Source: Pseudomonas monsensis
GTDB taxonomy: Bacteria > Pseudomonadota > Gammaproteobacteria > Pseudomonadales > Pseudomonadaceae
Reading direction: 5' to 3'
DNA: 64,000 bases
NCBI RefSeq assembly: GCF_014268495.2
Contig: NZ_CP077087.1
Span: forward strand, 1,925,501-1,989,500
This document shows, piece after piece, positions 42,601 to 50,009 of the stretch. Under the pieces are notes generated by a model. It saw nothing but the letters and a program-made list of their open reading frames with translations, was not told where the DNA came from and searched no databases. A program made the translations under genes and the position numbers. Every line of letters starts with the position of its first letter. Position 1 is the first letter of the stretch.

Positions 42601-43162
42601 GCTGTCACCGGAACCGTGGGCAACGCTGACCAGCCGTCGACGCACCTCCAGCAAACCTCGAGTCGGCTGGGGTGGCGGCACCAGCCACACCGGTGATCTG
42701 GAGATCATTGCCGATGTGGTGCGTGAACTGGCGAACGAAGTGGAGTGGGTATTCTTCGGCATGTGCCCGGAGGAATTGCGTCCCTATATCCACGAATTCC
42801 ACTCGGCCATCAGCTTGCAAAGCTACCCGTTCAAACTGGCCAGCCTGAACCTCGATCTGGCCCTTGCACCGCTGGAGTTTCACATCTTCAACGACTGCAA
42901 GAGTAACCTGCGTCTGCTCGAATACGGCGCCTGCGGCTACCCGGTGATCTGCACCGACACCGAGGCCTATCGTGGCCATCTGCCGTGCACCAAGGTCTAC
43001 AGCAACAGCACCGCAGAATGGCTGCAGGCGATCCGCATGCATCTCGCCGACCCGGACGCCAGCTATCGCATGGGCGACGAACTGAAGGAAGCGGTGCACC
43101 GTGATTTCATGTTACGCGGTGACAACCTTAATCACTGGTTGTGGGGCTGGTTGCCGGATTGA
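39602..43162 (+). CDS. Multidomain glycosyltransferase of the flagellin glycosylation island
   Basis: Cytoplasmic protein of 1186 residues. Domain order: a GT2 domain at 1-230 (LVSIVIPAFNPRFFDQALMS, with DDSADE and VLCDDDRL as nucleotide/metal motifs); a degenerate GT2-like region at about 335-560; a second GT2 domain at 576-800 (VSIIIQAGDSLHALQRCTES, LLLDAQA, SDVDLCLRAG); and a GT4-like C-terminal domain at about 860-1186 (VGWGGGTSHTGDLE, LLEYGACGYPVICTD). Size and position after flgL match FgtA-type flagellin glycosyltransferases of pseudomonads. It probably adds and extends a glycan on FliC. GTG start; weak ribosome binding site. Confidence 0.88.
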   Translation: MNQHPLVSIVIPAFNPRFFDQALMSALAQTYENVEIVICDDSADERIREIVESFAEPAHPIRYLRNPQRLGLQKNLLRCVEAARGEFIKVLCDDDRLFAPSIALQAQALIEHADANLVFALRMLSDAGNFLLPPRVENCRFSPNDALFKGDDMLAIFESTPLNFVGNFSAALMRRADVLELLPALIQEGAGFVATLDFALFVCLMRRGNFVSLSTVLSTERLYPERLSKTPEMLKAAKVEWDWLKQMLAARSGEAAPAAGWVRYIDLANTGDLPHAWQELCVTRILGNRNTVVSGRVGAESESYADFYREWLSIRRFSEVEQRLMPQRIASWPMRPQIVPIVIDNAGDSAALATTLQSIKAQLYPAQAVVVLSDAQCEADERTLQLPFQADWAQQLNAVIPQLEGTHWFYLLQAGDTLRDSALLILAERIAGTPGLLCAYSDEGAQVDGESTEPVFKPDFNLDLMRAYPYVGRALAFERQRFMALGGFDPVHGELAPHDLLWRLVEEAGPQTIEHIAEVQVESSLTYAQWLSLPPVIDYNAAVVTAHLQRIGVDHRMRHDELPLINRIDYRHAARPQVSIIIQAGDSLHALQRCTESLIERTAYTLYEILIVDAGVTDSQMLEWLSAMAQLGASMLRVLRYAGDNNPAAIRNFAAEQSRGEYLLLLDAQAVICERDWLDELLNHAQRPEVAVVGARLLSPEGAIVSAGLILGLAGPVGAPFAGEAASSRGYMQRLHVTQNWSAVSSQCLMLRKQVFEELGRFDEVTYTRGLSDVDLCLRAGKEGYLVVWTPYASVVIAPLTEAAPVILPEQEEEAFHRQWMSKIIKDPAYSPSLSLGVSSFSLEPSLRNNWNPFCSRALPLILGLPVNSSAVGHYRVTGPLAELESSGRALGRWAYESPSTVEIERLAPDSIILQCRYSEGAVSDILRIKKYSSALRIFELDDYVVSAPKKNTHARNKPVNTEQMLREGIALCDRVVVTTQPLADALSSMHSDIRIVPNMLSPEPWATLTSRRRTSSKPRVGWGGGTSHTGDLEIIADVVRELANEVEWVFFGMCPEELRPYIHEFHSAISLQSYPFKLASLNLDLALAPLEFHIFNDCKSNLRLLEYGACGYPVICTDTEAYRGHLPCTKVYSNSTAEWLQAIRMHLADPDASYRMGDELKEAVHRDFMLRGDNLNHWLWGWLPD

Positions 43163-43175
43163 TCCGAGTTCACAG

Positions 43176-43432
43176 GACTTGGGCGCCGGTTTCGCCGAGG
43201 GTGGCAGTTATTGCGATAACCAGACTGTTCGCGGAAGTGATTTCGCCGACAGGTACTACTTGCCGCAAGCGTCTGTTTGCACAGCGTCAATGACACGGGG
43301 AGCGGCGTGCCCGACAACGGTGTGCAGTTCAATGACTGGTATGCCGGTTTCAACACCGTCGGGCACGTAGGTGTCATGAATGGCGTGATCGATCTTCCGG
43401 TGACGGGCGATGCGTTTGCCATGTTCGGTTGA
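43176..43432 (+). pseudogene. Possible gene remnant, two reading frames
   Basis: Protein-like sequence runs in one frame (DLGAGFAEGGSYCDNQTVRG then SDFADRYYLP) and continues near 43280 in another (HSVNDTGSGVPDNGVQFNDW then YAGFNTVGHVGVMNGVIDLP up to a stop at 43430). It is followed by a strong terminator, as a real gene end would be. No start codon and no family can be assigned. The rest of 43163-43670 shows nothing else. Confidence 0.35.
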
Positions 43433-43457
43433 TGTGTTGACACCCTGACAGGCGATG

Positions 43458-43496
43458 AAGGGATGAATCCACTGTCGGATTCATCCCTTTTTTTTG
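43458..43496 (+). terminator. Strong intrinsic terminator
   Basis: A 13-bp perfect stem (AAGGGATGAATCC with GGATTCATCCCTT) is followed by a run of T. It insulates the CDP-sugar genes from upstream transcription, implying a promoter between 43497 and 43670. Confidence 0.92.
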
Positions 43497-43670
43497 CGCC
43501 TGAAGCTCGGCGACGCAACGTCTGCGGAGCTGGCGCGTTTCCTGCAAGACCCTCGCAAATCGCCATAAAACGAGCGCTCGCAGCTATTTTGCCGCGCCCA
43601 GTCAGGCAAAGGTTTAGCCAGAAGGCCTGCAAACGCGGGTCGAACCCGGTGAAGAACAAGAGGGGAGACG

Positions 43671-44444
43671 ATGAAGGCAGTTATTTTGGCGGGTGGCCTC
43701 GGCACGCGCATCAGTGAAGAGTCGCACCTCAAGCCCAAGCCGATGATCGAGATCGGCGGCAAGCCAATTCTCTGGCACATCATGAAGCAGTATTCCGCCC
43801 ACGGAATCCACGACTTCGTGATCTGCCTGGGCTACAAGGGCTATGCGATCAAGGACTTCTTCGCCAACTACTTCCTGCACACCTCCGACGTCACCTTCAA
43901 CATGCGCGAAAACCGCATGGACGTGCACCAGAACTACAGCGAGCCGTGGAGCGTCACCCTGATCGACACCGGCGAGGAAACCATGACCGGTGGCCGTCTG
44001 CTGCGTGCCGCACGTTATCTGCAAGATGAAGAGGCGTTCTGCTTCACCTACGGCGACGGCGTTTCCGACATCAACATCGCTCAGCTCGTCGATTACCACA
44101 AAGCCCACGGTCGTCTGGCAACCGTCACCGCCGTGCAGCCGCCCGGCCGTTACGGTGCCCTCGAGCGGCAAGGCGATCAGGTGCTTGGTTTCACTGAAAA
44201 GCCGCGCGGTGACGGTGGCTGGATCAATGGCGGGTTCTTCGTGCTGTCGCCGAAAGTGCTGCCGTACATAGCCGATGATTCCACCACTTGGGAAGCCGAG
44301 CCGTTGGCGCGGCTGGCTGCGGACGAACAGTTGAAAGCCTTCGAGCACGAAGGGTTCTGGCATCCGATGGACACCCTGCGCGACAAGAACCATCTCGAAG
44401 CGCTGTGGCAGAACGGGGAGGCCCCATGGAAGCAATGGGCCTGA
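43671..44444 (+). CDS. rfbF: Glucose-1-phosphate cytidylyltransferase
   Basis: Makes CDP-glucose from CTP and glucose-1-phosphate. The 257-residue protein has the nucleotidyltransferase start KAVILAGGLGTRISEESHLK, the RfbF-specific KPMIEIGGKPILWHIMKQYS, FCFTYGDGVSDINI with the metal-binding Asp, and WINGGFFVLSPKVL. It opens the CDP-6-deoxyhexose branch and overlaps rfbG by 19 bases. Start follows GGGGAG. Confidence 0.96.
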   Translation: MKAVILAGGLGTRISEESHLKPKPMIEIGGKPILWHIMKQYSAHGIHDFVICLGYKGYAIKDFFANYFLHTSDVTFNMRENRMDVHQNYSEPWSVTLIDTGEETMTGGRLLRAARYLQDEEAFCFTYGDGVSDINIAQLVDYHKAHGRLATVTAVQPPGRYGALERQGDQVLGFTEKPRGDGGWINGGFFVLSPKVLPYIADDSTTWEAEPLARLAADEQLKAFEHEGFWHPMDTLRDKNHLEALWQNGEAPWKQWA

Positions 44445-45508
44445 GTGCGGATTTCTGGCGCGGCAAGCGCGTACTGGTTACCGGTCACACCGGTTTCAAG
44501 GGCAGTTGGCTGACCCTGTGGCTACAAAGCCTCGGCGCACAAGTCAGCGGTTTTGCCCTTGATCCGTCGACCGAACCGAGCCTGTTCGAACTGGCGCGCG
44601 TCCACGAAGGCATCAACGATCAGCGCGGCGATCTGCGTGATCTTGGCGCCTTGCTGGAAATCATCGCCGACACCGAACCGGAGATCGTTCTGCACCTGGC
44701 TGCGCAGCCACTGGTGCGCGAAGGTTATCGCGACCCGCTCGGCACCTATTCCAGCAACGTCATGGGCACGTTGAACCTGCTCGAAGCGATTCGTCAGGTC
44801 GGTTGCGTGCGCGCCTGCGTGCTGGTGACCACCGACAAGGTCTACGCCAACAAGGAATGGCTGTGGCCATACCGCGAAGACGAAGCCCTCGGCGGGCATG
44901 ATCCTTACAGCAGCAGCAAGGCTTGCTGCGAACTGTTGGCGCAGTCTTACGCAGCCTCGTTTTTCCCGGCCGACAAGTACGCCGAGCACGGTCTGGCCCT
45001 GGCCACCGCGCGCGCCGGCAACGTCCTCGGTGGCGGCGATTTCGCCCCTGAACGCCTGATTCCCGATGTGCTCAGAGCCTGGACGGCAGACGAGCCAGTG
45101 ACCCTGCGCTACCCGCAAGCCGTGCGCCCGTGGCAGCACGCGCTGGAGCCGCTGGCCGGTTACCTGCAACTGGCTGCCGGTCTCTACGAACAAGGCCCGG
45201 AATACGCCGGGGCATGGAACTTCGGCCCGGGCGAGGCGGACATGTGCAGCGTCGGCGAAGTGGTCGAACTGCTCGCCAGCCGCTGGCCGCAGGCGCGCGG
45301 TCTGCGCATCGAAAAAAGCGAATTGCACGAAGCCGGCCTGCTGCGCCTGGACAGCAGCCGCGCCCGCCAAGTACTGGGTTGGCAGCCGCGCTGGACGTTG
45401 CAGCAGTGCCTGACCCAGACCCTCGACTGGCACCTGGCATGGCAGAACGGTGATGACATGCGCGCCGTGACCCTTGGCCAACTGAACCTGTACCGAGGCG
45501 CGCTGTGA
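44426..45508 (+). CDS. rfbG: CDP-glucose 4,6-dehydratase
   Basis: Extended SDR enzyme (360 residues) forming CDP-4-keto-6-deoxyglucose. NAD-binding VTGHTGFKGSWLTLWLQSLG is the RfbG version of the Rossmann motif. Catalytic residues lie in TTDKVYAN and DPYSSSKACCE (Tyr-x3-Lys). RAGNVLGGGDFAPERLIPD is also diagnostic. ATG at 44426 follows GGGGAGG; earlier in-frame codons lie deep inside rfbF. Confidence 0.96.
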   Translation: MEAMGLSADFWRGKRVLVTGHTGFKGSWLTLWLQSLGAQVSGFALDPSTEPSLFELARVHEGINDQRGDLRDLGALLEIIADTEPEIVLHLAAQPLVREGYRDPLGTYSSNVMGTLNLLEAIRQVGCVRACVLVTTDKVYANKEWLWPYREDEALGGHDPYSSSKACCELLAQSYAASFFPADKYAEHGLALATARAGNVLGGGDFAPERLIPDVLRAWTADEPVTLRYPQAVRPWQHALEPLAGYLQLAAGLYEQGPEYAGAWNFGPGEADMCSVGEVVELLASRWPQARGLRIEKSELHEAGLLRLDSSRARQVLGWQPRWTLQQCLTQTLDWHLAWQNGDDMRAVTLGQLNLYRGAL

Positions 45509-46065
45509 GCGAGTTTTCCCTGAAGGCATTGCCGCTGGCCGGACTGTTCAGCGTCCAGCACAAGCGTTTCGAAGATCAGCGCGGGCACTTCGCCCGGCTG
45601 TTCTGCGAGGGTAGCCTGAGCGCGTTCGGCCGCGAATTTCACATCCGCCAGATCAACCATTCCTGCACCCGCGAGCAGGGCAGTGTGCGCGGTCTGCATT
45701 ATCAGAATGCCAATGCGCCGGAAGCCAAACTGATCACCTGTCTGCGCGGTGAAGTGTGGGACGTGGCGGTGGATCTGCGCCCGGACTCCGAGACTTTTCT
45801 GCACTGGCACGCCGAGCACCTCAAGGCTGGCGACGGTCGCAGCCTGTTGATTCCGGCCGGGTTCGCCCACGGTTTCCAGACGCTGACAGCCGACGCCGAA
45901 CTGCTTTACCTGCACAGCGCTGATTACGCGCCGGAGCACGAGGGCGGCTTGTCGGTGAACGATCCACGGCTGGCGATCGCCTGGCCGTTGCCTGTCAATA
46001 ATTTGTCAGCGCGTGATTCCAGCCATCCCGCGCTCGATCAACACTTTGCTGGAGTGCGTCTATGA
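45505..46065 (+). CDS. Sugar-nucleotide 3,5-epimerase-like (RmlC family)
   Basis: Cupin-fold protein of 186 residues similar to dTDP-4-dehydrorhamnose 3,5-epimerase. Motifs are KRFEDQRGHFARLFCE, the catalytic-His region SVRGLHYQN, LRGEVWDVAVDLR, and IPAGFAHGFQTL. In this setting it likely epimerises a CDP-4-keto-6-deoxyhexose rather than a dTDP sugar. The GTG start overlaps the rfbG stop by 4 bases, with CGAGG upstream. Confidence 0.88.
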   Translation: MSEFSLKALPLAGLFSVQHKRFEDQRGHFARLFCEGSLSAFGREFHIRQINHSCTREQGSVRGLHYQNANAPEAKLITCLRGEVWDVAVDLRPDSETFLHWHAEHLKAGDGRSLLIPAGFAHGFQTLTADAELLYLHSADYAPEHEGGLSVNDPRLAIAWPLPVNNLSARDSSHPALDQHFAGVRL

Positions 46066-47288
46066 ACTGCCGTGGGTGCGCCGCACCGCTGAGCCTGCCG
46101 CTGATCGACCTCGGCACCTCGCCACCGTCCAACGCCTACGTGCACGCCGATCGCCTGGAACAGGCCGAGCAATGGGTGCCGTTGAAGGTTGCCGTGTGCC
46201 AGCAATGCTGGCTGGTGCAGACCGAGGATTACACCCGCGCCGACAGTCTGTTCGACGCCGAGTACGCCTACTTCAGTTCGTTCTCCAGCACTTGGCTGGC
46301 CCACGCCGAGCGTTATGTCGCCGAGATGGTCGAGCGCTTTGGCCTGACGGGCGACAGTCGCGTGGTTGAAGTCGCGGCCAACGACGGTTACCTGCTGCAG
46401 TACGTCGCGGGTCGTGGCATCCCGTGCCTCGGCGTCGAGCCGACCCGCAGCACCGCGCAAGCAGCACGGGAAAAGGGCCTGGAAATTCGTGAACTGTTCT
46501 TCGGTCGTGAGACGGCTGCACAGCTGCGCAGCGAAGGCTGGGGCGCCGACCTGATGGCCGCCAATAACGTGCTCGCCCATGTGCCGGATATCAATGATTT
46601 CCTCGGTGGTTTCGCGACGCTGCTCAAGCCAGCCGGCGTAGCAACGTTCGAATTCCCGCAACTGCTGACGCTGATGGCTGGCGCGCAGTTCGACACGCTG
46701 TATCACGAACACTATTCGTACCTGTCGCTGACCGCCGTGCAGACCCTGTGTGAACGCAATGGCCTGGAAGTGTTCGACGTCAGTCAGTTGAGCACGCACG
46801 GCGGATCGCTGCGGGTGTTCGTGCAGCGCAAGGATGGCCAGCGTCGTGCGGTGCAGCCGGCGGTGCAACAACAGCTGCAAGCCGAGCTGGAGGCCGGGGT
46901 GAAAACCGCCGGCTACTACGCGACCCTCGCCCCCGCCGCTGAGCGCATCAAGCATGACTTGCTGCGCTTTCTGTTGCAGGCCAGGGCCGACGGCAAACGT
47001 GTGGTCGGCTATGGCGCCGCCGCCAAGGGCAACACCTTGCTCAACTACGCCGGGGTCAAACCCGACCTGCTGGCCTGGGTCGCCGATGCCAACCCGCACA
47101 AGCAGGGCAAGTTCCTGCCGGGCAGTCGCATCCCGATTGTCGCGCCGGCACAGATCGACATCGAGAAACCGGATTACGTGCTGGTGCTGCCATGGAACCT
47201 GTTGCACGAAGTCAGTCAGCAACTGGCTCAGGTGCGGCAATGGGACGGGCGCTTCGTGATCGCCGTGCCTGAGTTGAAAGTCCTGTGA
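46062..47288 (+). CDS. Sugar-nucleotide C-methyltransferase (NovU/TylC3-like)
   Basis: SAM-dependent enzyme of 408 residues that adds a methyl to carbon 3 of keto-deoxysugars in related systems. The N-terminal zinc site uses Cys3, Cys6, Cys46 and Cys49 (CRGCAAPL and CQQCWLVQ). The SAM domain has VVEVAANDGYLLQYV, and LYHEHYSYLSLTAVQTL carries the conserved His-x-H-Tyr active-site region. The C-terminal third (VVGYGAAAKGNTLLNYAGV) is the usual Rossmann-like domain. It overlaps both neighbours by 4 bases. The product would be a branched-chain 6-deoxysugar. Confidence 0.9.
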   Translation: MNCRGCAAPLSLPLIDLGTSPPSNAYVHADRLEQAEQWVPLKVAVCQQCWLVQTEDYTRADSLFDAEYAYFSSFSSTWLAHAERYVAEMVERFGLTGDSRVVEVAANDGYLLQYVAGRGIPCLGVEPTRSTAQAAREKGLEIRELFFGRETAAQLRSEGWGADLMAANNVLAHVPDINDFLGGFATLLKPAGVATFEFPQLLTLMAGAQFDTLYHEHYSYLSLTAVQTLCERNGLEVFDVSQLSTHGGSLRVFVQRKDGQRRAVQPAVQQQLQAELEAGVKTAGYYATLAPAAERIKHDLLRFLLQARADGKRVVGYGAAAKGNTLLNYAGVKPDLLAWVADANPHKQGKFLPGSRIPIVAPAQIDIEKPDYVLVLPWNLLHEVSQQLAQVRQWDGRFVIAVPELKVL

Positions 47289-48136
47289 AAGTCCTGGTAA
47301 CCGGGGCTACGGGCTTCGTCGGCCGGCATCTGGTGGCGGCGTTGCTTGCTCGTGGCGACGCCGTTCGTGCCGTGGCGCGCAACGTAGAAACCGCACAAGG
47401 CATGCCGTGGATCAATGACGTCGAGTTCGTTGCGGCGGATATTCACGCCGCCGAACTCGATGTCGCCGCGCTGACCGAGGGCATCGACGTACTCGCGCAT
47501 CTGGCCTGGCCGGGCCTGCCGAACTATCGGGCGCTGTTCCACTTCGAGCACAACCTGATGGCCGACTACCGCTTTATCAAAGGCGCGGTCGAGGCGGGTG
47601 TGCGGCAAGTGTTGGTCACCGGCACCTGCTTCGAGTACGGCCTGCAAAGCGGCCCGCTCAGTGAAAGCGTCGAGCCCCAGCCGAGCAATCCTTACGGTCT
47701 GGCCAAACACACGCTGCACCTGTTTTTGCAAAACCTGCAGCAGGAAATGCCGTTCACCCTACAGTGGGCGCGCCTGTTTTATCTGCATGGCGAAGGGCAG
47801 AACCCCAACAGTCTGCTTGCAGCGCTGGACCGGGCGATTGATGCCGCAGACGCGTCGTTCAACATGTCTGGCGGTGAGCAATTGCGTGACTTTTTGCCGA
47901 TTGCCACCGCAACCGCTTACCTCGCCGCGATCCTGCAGCAGCGCGACTTCGACGGTGTGATCAATTGCGCCAGTGGCCAACCGGTGTCGGTGCGTTCATT
48001 GGTCGAAGAACGCCTGCGCGAACGCGGCGCGGCACTGAATCTGAACCTAGGTCACTACCCTTACCCGACCCACGAACCGATGGCGTTCTGGGCGGTGACC
48101 GAGCGTTTGCAACAGCTACTGGGAGAGCCGCAATGA
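47285..48136 (+). CDS. SDR-family sugar-nucleotide reductase/epimerase
   Basis: Extended short-chain dehydrogenase of 283 residues with the NAD(P)-binding GATGFVGRHLVAALLARG, catalytic NPYGLAKHTL (Tyr-x3-Lys) and the Thr/Ser region VLVTGTCFEYG. In this gene order it is best explained as the 4-ketoreductase that finishes the CDP-deoxysugar, in the manner of CDP-abequose synthase-type enzymes. An epimerase role cannot be excluded. GTG start overlapping the previous stop by 4 bases. Confidence 0.87.
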   Translation: MKVLVTGATGFVGRHLVAALLARGDAVRAVARNVETAQGMPWINDVEFVAADIHAAELDVAALTEGIDVLAHLAWPGLPNYRALFHFEHNLMADYRFIKGAVEAGVRQVLVTGTCFEYGLQSGPLSESVEPQPSNPYGLAKHTLHLFLQNLQQEMPFTLQWARLFYLHGEGQNPNSLLAALDRAIDAADASFNMSGGEQLRDFLPIATATAYLAAILQQRDFDGVINCASGQPVSVRSLVEERLRERGAALNLNLGHYPYPTHEPMAFWAVTERLQQLLGEPQ

Positions 48137-49203
48137 GGCACGAGTTGTATCGGGTCACCGACCTGCCGGTGTTGCAGAACCGCACCTTCGCCGACCCGGA
48201 GTCGGCGAAAGCCTCGGCCAGCGCCGACATGCTGCTGGTGCAGGATGAGCGCAGCGGTCTGATCTTCAACGCTGCGTTCGATGCCGACAAGCTCAGCTAT
48301 GACGCCGACTATCAGAACGAGCAGGCGCATTCCGGCCAGTTCCAGCAGCACCTGCGCGATGTCGAAGGCATCATCGCTAAACACTTCAAGGGCCAGGAAC
48401 TGATCGAAGTGGGCTGTGGCAAAGGCTACTTTCTGGAGTTGCTCAAGGGCCTCGGCTATTCGATCACCGGCATCGACCCGGCCTACGAAGGCGACAACGC
48501 CGACGTGATCAAGGCGCCGTTCACCCGTGGCCTTGGCCTGGCGGCGGACGCCATCGTGCTGCGCCATGTGCTGGAACACATCGAAGACCCGGTGAGCTTT
48601 CTGTCGGTGATCGCCGAAGCCAACCAGGGCGGGCAGATCTACATCGAAGTGCCGTGCTTTGACTGGATCCTCGAGCACAAGGCCTGGTTCGACCTGTTCT
48701 ACGAACACGTCAATTATTTCCGCCTCGATGACCTGCGCCGGATGTTCGGCACCGTGCACGAGGCCGGCCACCTGTTCGGTGGCCAGTACCTGTACATCGT
48801 CGCCGACCTGTCGACGTTACGCCTGACCCCGGAACAACCGGTGCCACGCCTGACGCTGCCGGACGGGTTCACCGCCAGCCTCGATCGCGCCGTGCAGATC
48901 ATTCAGTCTGCCCCCGAGCAGGGTTCGGCGATCTGGGGCGCCTCGTCCAAGGGCGTGATCTATTCGCTGTTCCTGCAGCGCGCCGGTGTGGCCGTAGACC
49001 GTGTGGTGGATATCAACCCGGCCAAACAGGGGCGTTATCTGCCACTGAGCGGCGCGCGGGTGTCCTCGCCCCAGGAAGCGATGGACGCGCTGCCCGAAGG
49101 CGCCCACCTGTTTGTGATGAATTCCAATTACCTCGAAGAGATCAAGCGGATGACCGGTGGACGCTACGTCTATCACGCCGTCGACAGCGCTTCGTTTCAG
49201 TGA
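48133..49203 (+). CDS. Class I SAM methyltransferase with C-terminal Rossmann-like domain
   Basis: Protein of 356 residues. The SAM-binding motif is LIEVGCGKGYFLELLKGLGY, with VLRHVLEHIEDP and EVPCFDWILEHKAWFDLFYE downstream. The last part (AIWGASSKGVIYSLFLQRAG then VDINPAKQGRYLPLSGARV) resembles the C-terminal domain of the neighbouring C-methyltransferase, but the N-terminal four-Cys site is missing. It may methylate the CDP-sugar or the attached glycan. ATG overlaps the previous stop. Confidence 0.85.
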   Translation: MRHELYRVTDLPVLQNRTFADPESAKASASADMLLVQDERSGLIFNAAFDADKLSYDADYQNEQAHSGQFQQHLRDVEGIIAKHFKGQELIEVGCGKGYFLELLKGLGYSITGIDPAYEGDNADVIKAPFTRGLGLAADAIVLRHVLEHIEDPVSFLSVIAEANQGGQIYIEVPCFDWILEHKAWFDLFYEHVNYFRLDDLRRMFGTVHEAGHLFGGQYLYIVADLSTLRLTPEQPVPRLTLPDGFTASLDRAVQIIQSAPEQGSAIWGASSKGVIYSLFLQRAGVAVDRVVDINPAKQGRYLPLSGARVSSPQEAMDALPEGAHLFVMNSNYLEEIKRMTGGRYVYHAVDSASFQ

Positions 49204-49220
49204 CCCTTGAGATTATTAAA

Positions 49221-49958
49221 ATGACCGACAACAGCATCAACAAAGCCTTCGAAGCCGAGTGCCGCGAGCAGATCGCCCAACAGGGTGACGACCAGAAGCT
49301 GACGGGCCTGGCCCGTGATTTCTTCAACGAATCGGCCAAACACAAGTACAGCTACCACTTCTCGTGGATGGGCCGCCCGATCATCCAGTTGCCGCAAGAC
49401 ATGATGGCGATGCAGGAGATCATCTGGCAGGTCAAGCCGGATCTGGTCATCGAGTGCGGCATCGCCCACGGCGGTTCGATCATCTACTACGCCTCGTTGC
49501 TGGAGCTGCAAGGCCACGGCGAAGTGCTGGGCATCGACCTCGACATTCGCCCGCACAACCGTGAAGCGATCGAAAGCCACCCGATGGCCAAGCGCATCAA
49601 GATGATCGAAGGTTCGAGCATCGACCCGGCCATCGCTGCACAGGTTCAAGCCGCCGCCAAGGGCAAGAAAGTCATTCTGGTCCTCGACTCCAACCACACC
49701 CACGATCATGTGCTGGAAGAGCTGCGTTTGTACGCACCGCTGGTGTCGGTCGACAGCTACTGCGTGGTCATGGACACCGTGGTTGAAGACATGCCGGCCG
49801 ATTTCTTCCCGGACCGTCCATGGGGCCCGGGCGACAACCCGAAAACCGCGGTGTGGAAATACCTGGAAGAGAACCAGGATTTCGAGATCGACCAGCAGCT
49901 GCAAAACAAACTGCTGATCACCGTGGCGCCGGACGGCTATCTGCGTCGCGTTCGTTAA
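49221..49958 (+). CDS. CmcI-like (cephalosporin hydroxylase family) protein
   Basis: Protein of 245 residues in the CmcI/RhmI-type family, whose members are SAM-binding and probably methyltransferases despite the name. Motifs are VIECGIAHGGSIIYYASLLE (SAM loop), GIDLDIRP, ILVLDSNHTHDHVLEELRLY (putative metal/His site) and MDTVVEDMPADFFPDRPWGP. ATG at 49221 preferred; a GTG at 49200 overlapping the previous stop is possible. Likely modifies the glycan. Confidence 0.85.
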   Translation: MTDNSINKAFEAECREQIAQQGDDQKLTGLARDFFNESAKHKYSYHFSWMGRPIIQLPQDMMAMQEIIWQVKPDLVIECGIAHGGSIIYYASLLELQGHGEVLGIDLDIRPHNREAIESHPMAKRIKMIEGSSIDPAIAAQVQAAAKGKKVILVLDSNHTHDHVLEELRLYAPLVSVDSYCVVMDTVVEDMPADFFPDRPWGPGDNPKTAVWKYLEENQDFEIDQQLQNKLLITVAPDGYLRRVR

Positions 49959-50009
49959 TCAAAAACAGTTTCAGACTTCAGGCGACTGGCCGGTTGTGGG
50001 GATAGGAAA

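Noticed and set aside
42430..43099. Minus-strand open frames within the large glycosyltransferase gene
   Set aside because: No ribosome binding sites or family motifs; the plus-strand GT4-like domain explains the region.
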